From Metallosphaera hakonensis JCM 8857 = DSM 7519 (GTDB taxonomy: Archaea > Thermoproteota > Thermoprotei_A > Sulfolobales > Sulfolobaceae): a stretch of 64,000 nucleotides of DNA. Every line of letters begins with the position of its first letter. The first letter of the stretch is position 1. The DNA lies in assembly GCF_003201675.2 (NCBI RefSeq), contig NZ_CP029287.2, forward strand, positions 124,001-188,000, written 5' to 3'. The notes under the pieces were generated by a model. The model searched no databases and had not been told where the DNA came from. It was given only the letters and a program-made list of their open reading frames with translations. The position numbers and the translations under genes are program-made. Positions 24,815 to 35,157 of this stretch are shown piece by piece.

Positions 24815-26971
24815 TTAACCTTTCATCAAAACCAAGATCCCATACCTCTCTAGTTCCCTTAGGTTCACTTTCCTCTCCCTTTCTCCGTTGACGAGGTTGA
24901 CGTAATCCTCCCCTAATTCCACCTCCCCTTCCTGAACCTTCGTTACCTTGGGAGAGAAAAGGAGAATTACGTTTCCCCTCCTGAACCCGTGTTCAATGGG
25001 CTCGTACTCCCCTAATCCCCTCCTCCTTAGTTTCAACAGTTCCCTGGTGAACCACATCTTGACTCTCTCATCTGATGGGTCGAGTTCCATCTCCCTAGGC
25101 AAGTTACGCATCACCGTCTTCAGCCTCTCAAAGTCCACGGGAATCCTGTTGTCAGGATCGGTCAAAAGAAATCTCCAAACCTCCGTTCCCTGATAGATGT
25201 CTGGAACTCCAGGGGAGAGCATCTTCAACGCAAGCGTGACAAGGGATTTCTTGTAACCTAACCTCACCACCGTGCTCTCAAACTCCAGGAAATCCTCGAC
25301 GAAGGACCTGTTGTGAAGGACCTCTTCAACTAAGGAAATCATCTCCTGCTCGTACTCGGTGTTGGGGTTCTCCCAAGTAGTGTGAGTCTTGGCCTCCCTC
25401 AATACCTTAATCATGTGGTTCTTGAGCCTCTCACCGTAATCCGGAGAGTCCTGATAGCTTCCGACCAACGTTTGATATAGCCTGTACTCGTCGTTTCTGT
25501 CCACCCTAGGTTTCAGGAGGTCGTGCCAATACCACACCCTCTCCCTCCAGGTATCAGGAATCTCAGAGATCACCGATATCCTGGCCCTAACGTCCTCGCT
25601 GAACTTAGTGTCGTGGGTTGAGGTTGCGTTAATGGACCTGGTTCCTCTCCTCTCCACGTTAAACCTGTGAAATTCCTCCATGGAGATCGACATGGTTGCA
25701 AGGTCACTTCCCACTTCGTTAACCGAGATTAACGCGTTATACCTAAAGAGGGCGGTGTCCTCATAACCCTTTGCAAAGATCGCGGGCATATATTGTTGCA
25801 ACCTAGCTATCTTGTCCCTAGGAATCTTGTTTCCCCTATCGCATTCCTCTAACTCCCTCTCGTTTCCAACATAGCTTCTGTAGATCCTTAAACATGAGAG
25901 GAACTCCACCAGGTAATTGAAATCAACTTGTAGTTCCATGGAGAGCATCTCAAGGTCTCCCTTGAAGAGGGTCTCAGCCACAAGTTTCTTTGATTCCCGA
26001 ATCAATTCTTCTACGTTCACCTTCCTCTCCACGAAGTCCTCGTAAATCTTCACCATCTTTTCGGGCTCGGTAACCAACAGAAGATTAACGTAGTTCAGGA
26101 AATCGTACCCAGTGGTCCCCTCCACCGGCCAGTCTTCCCTTAGCTTCTCGTGGAGTTGGAGTATTTTCTCCACGTAGATTACTTTATTCCCCACCTTCTC
26201 TCTAAGTGAAGTCAGATACTTACCTGGGTCTCTGAGACCGTCCACATGATCTATTCTGAGACCGTCCACGGGGAGGCCTAGAATGAGGGAGTGGGACTCC
26301 TGAAATACGTGGTCAAGCTCCACCTTCACCGCTATCAAATCGTTGACGGCGAAGAACCTGCGATAGTTGGGGCTTTCTTTCCAGTATCTCAACTCATAAT
26401 GTTGAAGTGAAAGAAGTTTCCTCAATTCCTCCGCTCCCAATCGGTCCAGGGTTTCCAGGTACCGCCTCCCCTCCTCATTTATGGGGAACTTGAGGTCTCC
26501 ATATCTGATCCAGTCCCCCTCCACCCTGATCTTTCCTTCTCTAAGGACCGTCTCCAGGTCAGCCTCGAGGAAGGGGAGTATTAACTTGTCCCCACGGTAG
26601 TGGTCGAAGTACTCGTAATATCGGCTTTCCCTCCATTTCCTCAACAAATCCATCAATCTCCAGTTGTCCTGATGAACCGCCATGTGGTTTGGAACAATGT
26701 CCTGTATCACTCCAAGCGATCTCTCCTTGGCCTGTCTCAGCAGGTCCAGGTAGTCGTCCATTCCTCCTAGCTCATCATTAATTGCCGTGGGATCCACCAC
26801 GTCATATCCGTGGGAACTTGAAGGTCTGGCCTTGAGGACGGGAGACAGATAAAGGTGAGAGACGCCTAACTCCTGAAAATAGTCCAGGAGCTGAGTGACG
26901 GCACTGAAAGGAAATCCCTTGTTGAGCTGAAGCCTATAGGTTGCGACTAGGTTAGGCTCTCTCGCCGTCAC
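24815..26971 (-). CDS. treY: Maltooligosyltrehalose synthase, GH13
   Basis: This 718-residue protein converts the alpha-1,4 reducing end of malto-oligosaccharides into an alpha,alpha-1,1 trehalosyl unit. It has the GH13 regions with nucleophile Asp in 'GLRIDHVDGLRDP', the acid/base Glu in 'KVIYVEKIL' and the third Asp in 'NATSTHDTKFSEDVRARI'. The 'ATYRLQLNKGFPFSA' start is typical of TreY. The ATG overlaps the end of treX by 4 bases, so both come from one mRNA. The product is then hydrolysed by TreZ, encoded at 31434. Confidence 0.96.
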   Translation of the reverse strand: MTAREPNLVATYRLQLNKGFPFSAVTQLLDYFQELGVSHLYLSPVLKARPSSSHGYDVVDPTAINDELGGMDDYLDLLRQAKERSLGVIQDIVPNHMAVHQDNWRLMDLLRKWRESRYYEYFDHYRGDKLILPFLEADLETVLREGKIRVEGDWIRYGDLKFPINEEGRRYLETLDRLGAEELRKLLSLQHYELRYWKESPNYRRFFAVNDLIAVKVELDHVFQESHSLILGLPVDGLRIDHVDGLRDPGKYLTSLREKVGNKVIYVEKILQLHEKLREDWPVEGTTGYDFLNYVNLLLVTEPEKMVKIYEDFVERKVNVEELIRESKKLVAETLFKGDLEMLSMELQVDFNYLVEFLSCLRIYRSYVGNERELEECDRGNKIPRDKIARLQQYMPAIFAKGYEDTALFRYNALISVNEVGSDLATMSISMEEFHRFNVERRGTRSINATSTHDTKFSEDVRARISVISEIPDTWRERVWYWHDLLKPRVDRNDEYRLYQTLVGSYQDSPDYGERLKNHMIKVLREAKTHTTWENPNTEYEQEMISLVEEVLHNRSFVEDFLEFESTVVRLGYKKSLVTLALKMLSPGVPDIYQGTEVWRFLLTDPDNRIPVDFERLKTVMRNLPREMELDPSDERVKMWFTRELLKLRRRGLGEYEPIEHGFRRGNVILLFSPKVTKVQEGEVELGEDYVNLVNGERERKVNLRELERYGILVLMKG

Positions 26972-29097
26972 GACTCTATCCTCCTGAAAACCAGGGCGGT
27001 CCTACCCTCTATCTCCACTTCCTTGCCAGATTCCACCACGTCTACCTTCTCCTCCCTCATGGAGCTCACCACCAATCTCCACTTTCCCCGCGGAGGATTC
27101 AACTTGATTGCGTTGGGATTCGCGTTCAGCACTATTAGGAACGAATCGTCAGCTATTCTTTCCCCACGGGAGTTGTTCTCATCCATGGCGCTCCCCTCAA
27201 GGAGGACCACCACGGTTTGAGTGGGAGAGTTCCAGGTTTGCTCGTCCACCTCCTTCCCGTCAGGAGTTAAGAACGTAACGTCCTTCATGGGTAGTCCGTG
27301 GAGTTTCTTTCCTTGGAAATACTTGCTCCTCCTAAAGACCGGATGGGCTCTGTAGAACCTCACCATTCTCATCACGAACTCTTGGAACTTAGCTCTCCTC
27401 TCATCCAAGTTCCAGTCATACCAGCTCACCTCGTTATCCTGGCAGAACGCGTTGTTGTTTCCCCTTTGTGTCCTGCTGAGTTCATCCCCTCCAAGAATCA
27501 TGGGAACTCCCTGGCTCACCATGAGGGTGATGAGGAAGTTCCTCTTCTGTTTCTCCCTACACTCCCAGACCTTGGGATCGTCAGTGGGACCTTCCGCCCC
27601 ACAGTTCCAACTGAAGTTATCATTCATTCCGTCCTGATTATTGAAGCCGTTGACCTCGTTGTGTTTCTGATCGTAACTCACCAAGTCCTCAAGGGTGAAC
27701 CCGTCGTGGGAAGTGATGTAGTTTATGCTGGCAAAGGGCGTCTTATTGTTACCCAGGTATATATCAGGGGATCCCATGAGCCTGTTGGCCACCTCAGAGT
27801 AGGGAAGCTGTTCGCCTCTCCAGAACCTCCTCATGGTGTCCCTATATTTACCGTTCCATTCAGCCCACATGTGAGGGAAATTCCCCACCTGATACCTCCC
27901 TGGACCCACGTCCCAAGGCTCCGCTATGAGTTTCACCTGGGAGAGGATCGGGTCCTGTTGTATGGTGATGAAGAAGGTGTTGAGCATGTTGACGTTGTAA
28001 AGCTCCCTGGCTAAAGCTGCAGCTAAGTCGAACCTGAAACCGTCCACATGCATTTCAGTGACCCAGTACCTCAGGCTATCTAGTACCATTTGTATGACCC
28101 TTGGATGGCTTAAGTTCAGGGTGTTCCCTGTCCCCGTGAAATCCAGGTAAAACCTCTTGTTGTCCGGAACCAGCATGTAATACGCTAGGTTGTCAATCCC
28201 CTTGAAACTTAACGTGGGTCCCAGGTGATTTCCCTCTGCGGTGTGATTGTATACAACGTCAATGATCACCTCTATCCCGGCGTTATGGAGCTCATTCACC
28301 ATTCTCTTGAACTCGATTACTTGCCCTCCTTCACATCCGCTGCTTGAGTACCTGCACTCGGGAGAGAAGAAGTTTATTGGGTCGTACCCCCAGTAGTTAG
28401 CAAGTCCCTTCTCCACAAGAAAACGTTGATCTATGAACTGATATACCGGCATCAGCTCCACGGACGTAAACCCGAAGTCCTTGAGGTACTCAATCATTTG
28501 TCTTGACGATAGTCCTAGGTACGTTCCCCTGATCTCCTCTGGCAGGTCCAACCTAAGCTTAGTTGCTCCCTTCACGTGGGTCTCGTATATAATGGTGTCC
28601 TTTAACTCTGGCCTCCTCTTGTGGAAATCGTCGTCCCAGTCAAAGTGAGGATCTATCACCACGGACTTCGGTATGAACCCGCTGGAGTCCCTCTCGTCAA
28701 AGGAAATGTCCTGGGCCTGATCGCCTATCTTGTATCCGAAGAGTGAGTCGTCCCACTTCACTGGTCCTGAGACGGCCTTAGCGTAAGGGTCAATGAGGAC
28801 TTTGTTGGGATTAAACCTTAACCCTACCTCGGGTTTGTAGGGACCGTGAACCCTATAACCGTAAAGTTGACCCGGTATCAGGCCTGGAACGAAAGTGTGC
28901 CAAATATCTCCAGTCCTATTTTTGACTTCAATGACCTCCTTGGGATCGTTCTTGTTGGAGAAGAGAACTATTTCCACTTTCTCGGCGTTTTCTGAAAAGA
29001 GAGAGAAGTTAACTCCGTCTTCCTCCTCTATCCAGTTCGATCCCAGAGGGTAGGGTCTACCGGGTCTCAGTGGCCTATCCCTAGTTTCAAAGACCAT
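26968..29097 (-). CDS. treX: Glycogen debranching enzyme (isoamylase type), GH13
   Basis: This 709-residue protein has an N-terminal CBM48 domain (residues about 15-110, 'YPLGSNWIEEEDGVNFSLFSENAEKVEIVLF') and an isoamylase GH13 catalytic barrel: region II 'VDGFRFDLAAALARE' (nucleophile Asp), region III 'KLIAEPWDVGPGRYQVGNFP' (acid/base Glu) and region IV 'INYITSHDGFTLEDLVSY' (Asp). It cuts alpha-1,6 branches of glycogen and gives linear chains to TreY. It is the first gene of the minus-strand treX-treY-malA cluster. Confidence 0.96.
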   Translation of the reverse strand: MVFETRDRPLRPGRPYPLGSNWIEEEDGVNFSLFSENAEKVEIVLFSNKNDPKEVIEVKNRTGDIWHTFVPGLIPGQLYGYRVHGPYKPEVGLRFNPNKVLIDPYAKAVSGPVKWDDSLFGYKIGDQAQDISFDERDSSGFIPKSVVIDPHFDWDDDFHKRRPELKDTIIYETHVKGATKLRLDLPEEIRGTYLGLSSRQMIEYLKDFGFTSVELMPVYQFIDQRFLVEKGLANYWGYDPINFFSPECRYSSSGCEGGQVIEFKRMVNELHNAGIEVIIDVVYNHTAEGNHLGPTLSFKGIDNLAYYMLVPDNKRFYLDFTGTGNTLNLSHPRVIQMVLDSLRYWVTEMHVDGFRFDLAAALARELYNVNMLNTFFITIQQDPILSQVKLIAEPWDVGPGRYQVGNFPHMWAEWNGKYRDTMRRFWRGEQLPYSEVANRLMGSPDIYLGNNKTPFASINYITSHDGFTLEDLVSYDQKHNEVNGFNNQDGMNDNFSWNCGAEGPTDDPKVWECREKQKRNFLITLMVSQGVPMILGGDELSRTQRGNNNAFCQDNEVSWYDWNLDERRAKFQEFVMRMVRFYRAHPVFRRSKYFQGKKLHGLPMKDVTFLTPDGKEVDEQTWNSPTQTVVVLLEGSAMDENNSRGERIADDSFLIVLNANPNAIKLNPPRGKWRLVVSSMREEKVDVVESGKEVEIEGRTALVFRRIES

Positions 29098-29526
29098 GAG
29101 TAATATTTCGATACTCCCTAAAAACGTTTGACTTCAGCCAGACAGAAAGGCCATGAGGCTAAGAGATCAAACTATTTCTCTCAGACTCAGGAAAAACTTT
29201 CGTTAACTCCTCCTGAACTCCGTCAAATAACCTAGCAGTATCGTTGGAACTCACCTGATCATTCAGTAGGTAGGAGGCCCCACACGCCTCGCCTCTAACA
29301 AAGTGGACCGTGGCAGCAACGTGATTTTCTGCCACCTTCGGAGAGATGAATGCCAGTTATATGAACGGGAACAACTTCATGTTCGCATAAAGATTTAATA
29401 AGATAATTTTTCATAAATGATCATAATAATTAAATTAGGTAAGGTCCTTATAGGCAGGTAGTGTTCAGATATGTTCTAAGAATACTTTTTACTAACTTTT
29501 AAAAACTAGGTTCCTTAATTGAGCTT
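29098..29526. other. Divergent intergenic region between treX and the ParA-like gene
   Basis: AT-rich. It holds the treX promoter on the minus strand and, on the plus strand, cttttaaaaac (about 29496-29504) which lies about 27 bases before the start at 29527. No gene or repeat recognised. Confidence 0.45.
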
Positions 29527-30297
29527 ATGAGAATCTCCATCAGGAGCTCCAAGGGAGGGGTCGGAAAGTCCACAATTGCTATTTCCCTTGCTAAGGCCTT
29601 GGCCATGAAGGGATATGACGTTCTCCTCATGGACAGAGACGTCGTAGGATACGCGTCGTATTTAGCAGGGATTCAAGGCTTAGGTCTTGTGGCCAATCTC
29701 TCCGAAGGAAAGGAAATCGATGTAATTAGGGATTTTCAGGTTGGAGATGGGAGTTTCACGGTTTTGAAATACTTTGGGGACGGGCCTAGGTATAGGCCAG
29801 ATCTGGGGAAGATCCACGCCAACAAGGAATTAATGAACAAGGGATGGGAATATTATAGAGAATTTTTAACTAGAAAGAAATATTCCTTCTTTATTGTGGA
29901 TAACGCCCCCATGGTCATGCCGAAAGATGAAATAAACGTATATGAGATGGAACAGTTCACGAGCATGTTCCCTCATGTTCCCATAAAGTACATCATGGTT
30001 TCCGACGGCCTTAAGCAAACCATAGACGATAACATAAGGTATGCTAAGTCCTTACAATCGGAAATAGGAGAGAACCTCGGCTTCGTAATAAATATGATCA
30101 AACCCGATTCAGTATCCGAGTACAGGGGCGTAATTGGGGAGATCGTGAGGGACATGAGATTTAAGATCGGTGCCCTGATCCCCTTCTACAGCGAACTTTT
30201 CCAGTACACGGGCGATATTCAGGATTTTCCCGTGATAACTCAGGTTAAACAATTGGCTGAGAAAATAGAGAGTGGTTCCGAGGGAGTGGTGGAATAA
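29527..30297 (+). CDS. ParA/MinD-like P-loop ATPase
   Basis: This 256-residue protein has the deviant Walker A of the ParA/MinD family, 'SSKGGVGKSTIAISL' (Lys11 or Lys of KGG and GK), Walker A' near 'DVLLMDRDVVGYASYLAG' and Walker B at 'YSFFIVDNAPMV'. Proteins of this family partition DNA or position complexes in archaea. There is no ParB-like partner next to it. The start ATG at 29527 fits a TATA box about 27 bases upstream. It lies between treX and treZ without an evident tie to sugar metabolism. Confidence 0.85.
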   Translation: MRISIRSSKGGVGKSTIAISLAKALAMKGYDVLLMDRDVVGYASYLAGIQGLGLVANLSEGKEIDVIRDFQVGDGSFTVLKYFGDGPRYRPDLGKIHANKELMNKGWEYYREFLTRKKYSFFIVDNAPMVMPKDEINVYEMEQFTSMFPHVPIKYIMVSDGLKQTIDDNIRYAKSLQSEIGENLGFVINMIKPDSVSEYRGVIGEIVRDMRFKIGALIPFYSELFQYTGDIQDFPVITQVKQLAEKIESGSEGVVE

Positions 30298-30322
30298 CAA
30301 GGAAGCCTAACTAAACACGTTA

Positions 30323-30856
30323 TTAACTTGGGATTGGGAGGAAAGAGACCGCCAGGACCATTAAGAGAACAGTCATGGTCAAGAGAACCATACCCACAAG
30401 GGAGTAGAACCTTAATTTGATCTCCAGGAGCTTTATCTGATCAATCTTGGAAGGATCAGTTGACTTATACAGCTTGAACAAGGTTTCAAAGGTGGAGGCG
30501 ATCTTGATCCCCACGACGAAGCCTGCTAACCCTAGGAGTGCCCCGGAGAAAACGCTTGCACCCCAAGGTGTGGAGAACAGAACCCTATAGACCAGGGAGA
30601 AACCCCCTGCCAGATAGTATCCTATCAAGTAGTGTATGAACTCCCCTGCCCCAAAAACCATGGTAAGTAGACCCACGGCCTCAACGAAGCTGAGGACCGT
30701 GGGGAAAACCTCCCTCATTAACTCAAAGACCGTGGAGCTCGAAAGACGGGTGAGTTTGGGGGCGAATACGGCCCCGAAGAGCATTACCCCTCCAAAATAA
30801 ATCAATGCTGAAAACCCGTGAACCACGTTTAATAGAATTGAAATTGGTGGCGTCAA
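30323..30856 (-). CDS. Four-helix membrane protein (CopD-like)
   Basis: This 177-residue protein has four hydrophobic helices, about residues 6-28, 50-72, 98-120 and 150-172, with conserved-looking small-residue runs ('GFSALIYFGGVMLFG'). It resembles the CopD/DUF4149 type of inner-membrane proteins, with His14 and several Met residues; a metal or heme role is only a guess. It converges on the ParA-like gene with 25 bases between the stops. Confidence 0.6.
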   Translation of the reverse strand: MTPPISILLNVVHGFSALIYFGGVMLFGAVFAPKLTRLSSSTVFELMREVFPTVLSFVEAVGLLTMVFGAGEFIHYLIGYYLAGGFSLVYRVLFSTPWGASVFSGALLGLAGFVVGIKIASTFETLFKLYKSTDPSKIDQIKLLEIKLRFYSLVGMVLLTMTVLLMVLAVSFLPIPS

Positions 30857-31433
30857 AGATCGTCCACCTTCCTGAAGTTAGCTTTTTTCATGGTCATTTG
30901 AGACAGATCAACCAAAATTAAAGCTTTGTTTTAGTAAAGTTAAAGATAGTAATTAATCTTTAAAAGATAAGGAACTTTGAATGTGATATTAAAAAGAAAT
31001 CGACTTTCTTGATGGGGTCATTATAGAAGGATATGCAGTTAAACTACGTACTATTAACGATATCGTTCCAGGAGAAATCCGTGACCTATGGCGACCCGTG
31101 AACGTTGCTAAGAAGTATACTTAGTCATAGTCTAAAGTGCAATGTTAGATCCAAAGCCACTCAATGTATCAGAGAGGGTTACATTGCTCTTTAAAGTCTT
31201 AGGAAGTATAAAGCATTCTCTCAATCTTCGGCTCTCATGCAGGCCACGAGTGAAGGCTAACATAACTCCACTTCCTTAATGTCTAGGACATACTCTCCAC
31301 ATCAATATCACGTAAACTATTGATCTCTAAAAACCCTTTGCCCCAATCAAGGGAACAGAAGATTAACCAAGGTTGATGAATTCCTGGAAAAGGTGTCGAG
31401 AATTCTTTTTTTGGTAGAATACCACGAATACAC
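30857..31433. other. Intergenic region with dispersed repeat, before treZ
   Basis: About 580 bases without a gene. Copy C of the 95-base dispersed repeat (31115-31210) is in it. The remainder shows no open frame that I would support. The short minus-strand open frame overlapping the treZ start is a shadow. Confidence 0.5.
31115..31210 (-). repeat. Dispersed 95-base repeat, copy C
   Basis: In reverse complement this stretch matches copies at 48732-48825, 53609-53705 and, less well, 39401-39494. Shared words are cctaagactttaaag, ctctgatacat, gagtggctttgga and actaagtat. It is non-coding and lies 224 bases before treZ. Confidence 0.75.
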
Positions 31434-33110
31434 ATGTTTGGCGCAAATTCAGGAAAGAACGGTACAATTTTCTCCCTCTGGGCCCCGTACTGCTCATGGG
31501 TTAACTTGAAGATTGGAGATGAGAGAATCCCCATGAAGAAGGACGAAAGGGGTTACTTCCTCGTGGAAGTTGACGTTACACCAGGTACCAAGTATAAATT
31601 CGAAACAGATAAGGGAGAAATCCCTGACCCGGCGTCACGATTTCAACCCGAGGGAGTCCACGGCCCATCCCAGGTCATCCCCACAGATTTTTCATGGGAA
31701 GACCATGATTGGAAAGGATTAAACAAGAACCAGTTAATCATATATGAACTTCACGTGGGAACGTTCTCCAGTTCGTGGACCTTTGATGGGGTCGTGGAGA
31801 AGTTGGATTACCTCTCCGACCTTGGCGTAACTGCCCTGGAGATTATGCCCGTGGCGCAATTCCCCGGGATCAGGGGATGGGGTTACGACGGAGTTTACCT
31901 ATACGCTGTACAGAACTCGTATGGAGGACCCACGGGACTTAAGAGGCTCGTGAACGAGGCCCACAAGAGACAACTTGGGATTATCCTAGACGTCGTTTAC
32001 AATCACGTTGGTCCTGAGGGAAACTACATGGGTCTCCTGGGTCCGTACTTCTCGTCTAAATACAAGACACCGTGGGGTCTCACCTTCAATTACGACGACC
32101 GCGGTAGTGACGAGGTTAGAAGGTTCGTGCTCGAGAATCTGGAGTATTGGATTAAGGAGTTCCACATTGACGGATTTAGACTGGACGCGGTTCACGCCAT
32201 AGTTGACACTTCCCCCACACATATCTTAGAGGAAATTGCCGATTTAGCTCACGCTCACGGGAAGCTCGTCATAGCCGAGAGCGACCTCAACGATCCGAGG
32301 ATCGTGAACCCCAAGGAGAAGTGCGGTTATGGAGTGGATGCTCAATGGGTGGACGACTTCCATCACGCCATTCACGCCTTCATCACGGGGGAAAGGCAAG
32401 GCTATTACTCCGATTTCGGCGAATTGCAGGACATAGTTAAGTCCTTGAGGGACACCTTCGTTTACGATGGGAAGTTCTCCAGGTTCAGGGGGAAGACCCA
32501 TGGGAAACCGGTTTACCTGGACGGTTGTAGCTTCGTAGTCTACATTCAGAATCACGATCAAGTGGGTAACAGAGGTGGAGGAGAGAGGCTCTCCGTGTTA
32601 GTGGATGAGGAGAGGTTGAAGATGGCTGCCTCTCTCTATATCCTGTCCCCCTACATCCCCATGATTTGGATGGGTGAGGAGTACGGGGAGAGGAATCCCT
32701 TCTACTACTTCTCAGACTTCTCTGATCCTGAGCTCGTGAGGGGAGTTAGAGAGGGGAGGAAAAGGGAGAACGGTCAGCAGACCGATCCCCAGTCCGAGGA
32801 AACTTTCAAGTCCTCGCGTTTGTCATGGAACGTGAACCAGGAAATCCTTTCGGTGTATAAAACCCTGATCAAGTTGAGGAAAGAGTACGTGGACTGCAAA
32901 AGGGACGCGGAGGTTAACAGTGGAGATATGTGGATGACCGTGAATAAAGGGAAGCTGTTGACGGTCTTTTCCTTTAAGCCCAGTGTGATCGCGATTAAAG
33001 GTAGGGGAAAGTTAGTGATGGGGTCAAAATCTTTTCCGAGAGAGATCACCGGTGAAACCAGATTTGAAGAAGGGTTCGGCATCTATATGAGAGAGGTTGA
33101 GGAAACCTAA
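31434..33110 (+). CDS. treZ: Maltooligosyltrehalose trehalohydrolase, GH13
   Basis: This 558-residue protein releases trehalose from maltooligosyltrehalose made by TreY. It has an N-terminal CBM48-like domain ('[56 protein letters not shown]'), then the GH13 barrel with '[15 protein letters not shown]' (nucleophile Asp), '[15 protein letters not shown]' (acid/base Glu) and '[17 protein letters not shown]' (third Asp). The ATG at 31434 is the best start. It lies on the opposite strand to treX-treY and has its own promoter. Confidence 0.96.
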   Translation: MFGANSGKNGTIFSLWAPYCSWVNLKIGDERIPMKKDERGYFLVEVDVTPGTKYKFETDKGEIPDPASRFQPEGVHGPSQVIPTDFSWEDHDWKGLNKNQLIIYELHVGTFSSSWTFDGVVEKLDYLSDLGVTALEIMPVAQFPGIRGWGYDGVYLYAVQNSYGGPTGLKRLVNEAHKRQLGIILDVVYNHVGPEGNYMGLLGPYFSSKYKTPWGLTFNYDDRGSDEVRRFVLENLEYWIKEFHIDGFRLDAVHAIVDTSPTHILEEIADLAHAHGKLVIAESDLNDPRIVNPKEKCGYGVDAQWVDDFHHAIHAFITGERQGYYSDFGELQDIVKSLRDTFVYDGKFSRFRGKTHGKPVYLDGCSFVVYIQNHDQVGNRGGGERLSVLVDEERLKMAASLYILSPYIPMIWMGEEYGERNPFYYFSDFSDPELVRGVREGRKRENGQQTDPQSEETFKSSRLSWNVNQEILSVYKTLIKLRKEYVDCKRDAEVNSGDMWMTVNKGKLLTVFSFKPSVIAIKGRGKLVMGSKSFPREITGETRFEEGFGIYMREVEET

Positions 33111-33683
33111 AGTCGTGGCTGGCTCTAGTTCTGAACTTGGATTATGCTTAACTGAAATCCTCATAATATGCGTTAAACCGCCCTGACCCACACCCCTCAT
33201 ATAGAAACGCGGAGATGTATCCTGGGTGGATTCACGACCACATTCGGACATCTGCCAACCAGGTCTTTACGAATTGTCAATGGCCGATTAGGTGTCAATT
33301 GTGAATTGTAGTTATGAGCCAAAGAGGTCAAATAAAGGAAGCCTTAAAGTGCGAATCTCAGTCCAATCGATGACTGTTCAATTAAATTCCTCCCATTTAG
33401 TTAAATAAACTGAATTCGCAAAGGACCGGCGAATCACCTAGACCTTATATCTACACTGCTTGATTTAAAATACTTATTTGGATTCAAAAATTGATCATTA
33501 CCCTTAAGTTTTAGCTGGTTGACTACGAGCGCTTTAATTCTCTCACATGTTAAGCATCATATTCCACTAAATTCAAGGTTAGACGTTATTTAAAAGTGAG
33601 TTTGATGACTTTAATTGAGAATCTGAAAAACGTATAGCCTGGAAGACGGGTTAATTTAAATGGTTAGTGTATTATCATATAGC
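33111..33683. other. Intergenic region between treZ and vapB
   Basis: AT-rich, mostly featureless. A TATA-like atttaaat (about 33653-33660) lies about 27 bases before the vapB ATG at 33684. No other gene. Confidence 0.4.
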
Positions 33684-34108
33684 ATGCCAGAAACAGTGGT
33701 AACGAGAAAATACCAAGTCACAATTCCCAAGGAGATAAGGGAGGCCTTGGGGATTAAAGTGGGAGATAAGCTAATCGTGAAGATTGAGGATAGTAAGGTA
33801 GTATTGGAACTTGTCAAGAGAGTGTCCCGAACGCAAATAATTGAATAAATCTATGTACAAGTTCATGGAGAATTATTCAAAAGAGAAGGTAAATTGGTGA
33901 GAAATTTTGAATTTTCTTTTGACGTTAAAGGTCGCGTAATACTTATAGGGAACCGGGACGTTGTAATACCGATAGACATGAAACCGTGGATACAATACTA
34001 CAACGGTCCGGTTCCCTACGAATACTTGTCATCGTGGCATAAAACTCTTGTGAAGATGAACTACATGTTGGTCACGTCGGAGGTGTTGTCGCGTCTAGAT
34101 GACTTCGT

Positions 34109-35157
34109 TAGTATTTCCGAAAAGTTTAAAACGTTCTGTAATGATTTAGAAGAATGGAAAATTTAGTAGAGGCTTACGAGAGGGAGAAGGACGTCAAGGT
34201 GAGGGAGAGAATACTAGCAGTCAAGATGCACGTAGTGGACGGGATGAAGGAGGTGGAGGTCGCGAAGGTCCTCAACAAGGGTTACTCCACGGTGAGGACG
34301 TGGGTGAGGAAGTTCAGGAAGGGAGGGGTAGAGGCCCTCAGGGATAGGCCCAGGTCCGGGAGGCCCAGAAAGGCCGGGAAGGAGGATGTGAAGAGGGTCC
34401 TGGAGGACGGGCCCAGGAACTACGGGATCGAGCAGGACTTCTGGACGGTCAAGGCGCTCAAGGTTGTACTCCTGAAGAGGGGAGTGGAGTACAGGAAGTC
34501 CAGGCTGTACGAGCTGGTCCACGAGCTCGGGTACGAGCTGGTGACGCCCAGGCCCACCAACATGAAGGCTGAAAGGGAGAAGTGGGACGATTTTAAAAAA
34601 AGTGAAGGAGTTGGCAGACGAAGCGGTGTACTTCTTCGACGAGTGCAGGGCCGTGATCAGCACCCTGGTGAAAAGAGTCCTGGCGATACGAGGGAGTAAA
34701 CCAGTCCTCAGGGTCAACACGGGCTTCTCCTCGACCTACGTTCTCCTCGCTGTTAATGCGTGGACAGGGGAGGTCGTGTTCACAGTTGCTGACAGGCCCA
34801 ACTCCGAGTCCGTGAAGTACTTCCTGCGCTACTTCAAGAGGAGGGTTGGGAAGGGTAGGAGTTACCTCTTCATGGACAACGCGTCTCCCCACAAGACCCA
34901 GGGAGTCCGGGAGGTCTCCTCCAAGAAGGGGATACACCTGGAGTACATCCCCAAGTACTCCCCTGAGCTCAACTTGGCGGAAGCCGTCTTCAAACAGCTC
35001 AAGGCTTACCTGTCCAACAGGCTCTTCAGCTCGCTGGACGAGCTGAGGGACTGCATCCTGAAGTTCTTCGCGGAAAATAACTACAAGTTCAACCTTAATG
35101 CAGTAAAATACTTGGGACTTGATAAAATTGAGCGTTCATAACTTTCCGGAAATACTA
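34109..35157 (+). mobile_element. IS630-family element nested in IS copy 1
   Basis: Inverted ends TAGTATTTCCGAAAAGTT (34109) and the complement of TAGTATTTCCGGAAAGTT (ending at 35157) enclose 1049 bp. Comparison with copy 2 of the host IS gives the insertion point exactly. The length fits the ISC1048 type of Sulfolobales. The target duplication is TA or GT; the context does not settle it. Confidence 0.85.
34154..35141 (+). pseudogene. IS630-family transposase, frameshifted at an A7 run
   Basis: The first frame (34154-34699) encodes an HTH N-terminus ('EVEVAKVLNKGYSTVRTWVRKFRKGGVEALRDRPRSGRPRK') and the second (34602-35141) the DDE core: 'EAVYFFDECR' (D), 'YLFMDNASPHKT' (D) and 'YSPELNLAEAVF' (E). 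They join at the seven A's at 34595-34601: with six A's the frame would be continuous. A one-base indel is the simple explanation, but slippage at the run could still yield full-length transposase, as in some IS630 elements. Confidence 0.8.

Noticed and set aside
33024-33251. 75-codon minus-strand frame at the treZ end
   Set aside because: Shadow of treZ.
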